From the NCBI RefSeq assembly GCF_000719705.1, contig NZ_JOHO01000008.1, positions 153,124 to 217,123 on the forward strand: a DNA stretch of 64,000 nucleotides, given 5' to 3'. The notes beneath the pieces were generated by a model. That model saw only the letters and a list, made by a program, of their open reading frames with translations. It made no database searches and was not told the origin of the DNA. A program made the translations under genes and the position numbers. Source of the DNA: Streptomyces sp. NRRL S-350 (GTDB taxonomy: Bacteria > Actinomycetota > Actinomycetes > Streptomycetales > Streptomycetaceae). Positions 62,497 to 64,000 of this stretch are shown in pieces (the first letter of the stretch is position 1; each line of letters opens with the position of its first letter).

Positions 62497-63867
62497 ATGG
62501 GGCGGACGAAGTCGCGGGGACGTAGGCAGCGGTTCGCTGCGGCGCTCATGACTGCGGGATTTCTGGTAGGCCCGGCCGTATGGCCCGCAGCCGCAGCCGA
62601 CTCGATCCGCGATGATCAATGGCATCTCGAGGCCATGCACGCAGCGGAGATGTGGAAGGTCACCCAAGGGCAGGGCATCACGGTTGCGGTCATCGACGGT
62701 GGCTTCAAGCTGGACCACCCCGACCTGGTGGGGCAGTTTCTGCCGGGCAAGGACTTCAGCGGAAGCCAGGGCGGGGTCGGCTCCTATGCCGATGAGCACG
62801 GTACGCAGATGGTCGGGCTGATCGCAGGAACGGGCAAGGCCAATGGGGGGAAGGGTGCCTACGGCTTGGCGCCCGGGGTGAAGGTCCTTCCCCTGAAGAT
62901 CAACAATGGTTCGGTCGGATCTCTTGTCTCGACCGACTTCTTGGACCAGATCGGCCAGGCTGTGACCTTTGCGGTCGACCAGGGGGCCAAGGTCATCAGC
63001 ATTTCGCAGGGCATCAACTCCGTGACGGCCTTCCCTGCGGACGTGGCAAAGCTGAACAGGATCCTTGCGGCGGCTAGGGCGAAAGGCGTATTGACCCTTG
63101 CCGCTGTGGGGAACGAGGCGCAGTCGGGCAACCCCGTCGACTATCCCGGAGCCCTTCCCAACGTCGTAGGTGTCGGGGCGGTCGACCAGAACGGGACCGT
63201 GACGGACGAGTCCGAGCGCGGGCCTCAGGTGGCGCTTGTCGCCCCGGGCAAGGACACGATCGCGGCTTGCACGGCCCCCTCGGGTTACTGCAAGGGGCAT
63301 GGCACCTCTGATGCGACAGCACTGGCTTCCGCGTCGGCCGCACTGGTCTGGTCGGTGCATCCGGAGTGGACGGCGAATCAGGTGCTGCGGGTGCTCATCA
63401 ACACTGCGGGCAGGTCGAATGGTGGAGACAGCCGCACGGATGGCGCCGGGTGGGGTGCCGTGCGGCCGCGTATTGCGCTGACGGACCCCGGTGACCCGGG
63501 CCCGGCGAACGTGTCGCCTCTCCCGGCTGACGCAGCTTCGCCGGCGGAGTCGGTGAGTGCGACCGCTTCCCCATCATCGCCGTCGAGCCCGAGCGTGACG
63601 GCCGGGAGCGCACCGACCTCGCAGCCGAAGGCGGATGCGGCGTCCGGGTCGGGCAGCGCGCTTCCGGTCGTGGGTGCCGTGGTGGCCGGGTTGGTGTTGG
63701 TGGCCGGCGTGTTGTTCGCCGTGGTGCGGCGGCGGAAGTCCGCCGGACAGCAGCCCGGTGTCCAGGTGCCGCCGATGCCGCATCAGCAGCCGATGGGGGC
63801 GGTGCCGCCGCCGCCGTCGTCGTTCCAGCCGCCGGTGCCGCCGGAGGACAACCCGTACGCGCGGTAG
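62497..63867 (+). CDS. mycP: Mycosin (type VII secretion-associated serine protease)
   Basis: The 456-residue protein has a signal peptide (cleavage near PAAAADS), a subtilisin-like domain with the triad D67 (VAVIDGG), H101 (DEHGTQ) and S271 (GHGTSDATA), and the oxyanion asparagine in AAVGNEA. A Pro/Ser linker, a membrane helix at about 388-413 and a Pro-rich cytosolic tail follow. It is the mycosin of an ESX-like machine; mycosins cleave some substrates and stabilise the secretion complex. ATG 62497 has GAGGAG 5 nt upstream; GTG 62494 is possible. Its third codon positions are visibly less GC-rich than in neighbouring genes. Confidence 0.92.
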   Translation: MGRTKSRGRRQRFAAALMTAGFLVGPAVWPAAAADSIRDDQWHLEAMHAAEMWKVTQGQGITVAVIDGGFKLDHPDLVGQFLPGKDFSGSQGGVGSYADEHGTQMVGLIAGTGKANGGKGAYGLAPGVKVLPLKINNGSVGSLVSTDFLDQIGQAVTFAVDQGAKVISISQGINSVTAFPADVAKLNRILAAARAKGVLTLAAVGNEAQSGNPVDYPGALPNVVGVGAVDQNGTVTDESERGPQVALVAPGKDTIAACTAPSGYCKGHGTSDATALASASAALVWSVHPEWTANQVLRVLINTAGRSNGGDSRTDGAGWGAVRPRIALTDPGDPGPANVSPLPADAASPAESVSATASPSSPSSPSVTAGSAPTSQPKADAASGSGSALPVVGAVVAGLVLVAGVLFAVVRRRKSAGQQPGVQVPPMPHQQPMGAVPPPPSSFQPPVPPEDNPYAR

Positions 63868-63881
63868 CCGGTCGGTGGGTG

Positions 63882-63926
63882 ACGCCCGAGGGGGCGCCAG
63901 GGGAGACCTGGTGCCCCCTCGGGCGT
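63882..63926 (+). terminator. Terminator after the mycosin gene
   Basis: ACGCCCGAGGGGGC pairs perfectly with GCCCCCTCGGGCGT, with an inner CCAGG/CCTGG stem, and TTTGT follows. Confidence 0.8.
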
Positions 63927-64000
63927 TTGTCGGTTCCTGCCGGGGCGGTGCAGGCGCCCGGTTGGCGGGGCGCGGTGGGGGCGGGGCGGGGCACGGCGCC

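Noticed and set aside
63927..64000. Start of another gene at the right edge
   Set aside because: The last 74 bp are GC-rich and frame-open in several frames, but show no ribosome site with a convincing start and no recognisable protein segment.

Overview
The window is a GC-rich (about 70 % or more), gene-dense stretch of an actinomycete chromosome, almost certainly from the Streptomycetaceae (Streptomyces, Kitasatospora or a close relative). Signs are a third codon position that is almost always G or C, frequent GTG and TTG starts, an FbiC-type F420 synthase, a group 2 sigma factor of the HrdD type, a helix-turn-helix/DUF397 pair, the divisome protein SepX/GlpR, and a type VII secretion gene set with a mycosin. 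I count about 50 protein genes, two tRNA genes, and no phage, insertion sequence or CRISPR array.

Layout. 1-4620: end of an NAD(P)-binding oxidoreductase, a RarD-type permease, and a convergent operon of a LolA-like envelope protein with a two-gene ABC exporter. 4801-11217: FO synthase (fbiC), an ADP-ribosylglycohydrolase, a helix-turn-helix/DUF397 pair and a GPP34-domain protein. 11516-17939: a membrane-anchored D,D-carboxypeptidase with a long disordered N-terminus, a GT39-like glycosyltransferase, tRNA-Arg(CCU), a nitrilase-family hydrolase and a PAP2 phosphatase. 18360-28309: sigma factor hrdD, a small conserved protein, mscL, a small possibly truncated membrane protein, an FmdB zinc ribbon protein, an MFS permease, a cation/proton antiporter, a penicillin-acylase-family enzyme and 5-formyltetrahydrofolate cyclo-ligase. 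28372-34559: a degenerate GGDEF protein, galU, and the molybdenum cofactor/divisome cluster glp(moeA)-moaC-mog-GNAT-sepX. 34664-42143: tRNA-Ala(CGC), two polytopic glycosyltransferase-like proteins, a von Willebrand A lipoprotein-like pair and an ABC exporter. 42496-49315: amino acid permease, GT87-like protein, penicillin-binding protein and protein O-mannosyltransferase. 49421-57859: rsmI, a zinc-ribbon protein, metG, tatD, rsmA(ksgA), ispE and an ABC-F ATPase. 57883-63867: a FUSC permease, then the start of a type VII secretion locus (two helical secreted-type proteins and a mycosin) that probably continues beyond the window.

Regulation visible in the sequence. Two exact sigma-R type promoters (GGAAT-N18-GTT) precede hrdD and fmdB. 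The fmdB promoter is overlapped by a CIRCE-like element, so HrcA could repress it. At least four genes (fbiC, galU, the GT87-like gene, rsmA) have TAnnnT exactly 6 nt before the start codon, the pattern of leaderless mRNAs; sepX, pmt and metG have it at 7-8 nt. Perfect hairpin terminators separate most convergent genes.

Most promising second looks: the sigma-R plus CIRCE control of fmdB; the CTG start of the GNAT gene; the GPP34 gene that stays open in frame past its TGA; C-terminal tandem-repeat tails on otherwise core enzymes (RsmA, IspE, PAP2, ABC ATPase); the degenerate GGDEF domain; and paired DnaA-box-like 9-mers beside the small truncated gene.
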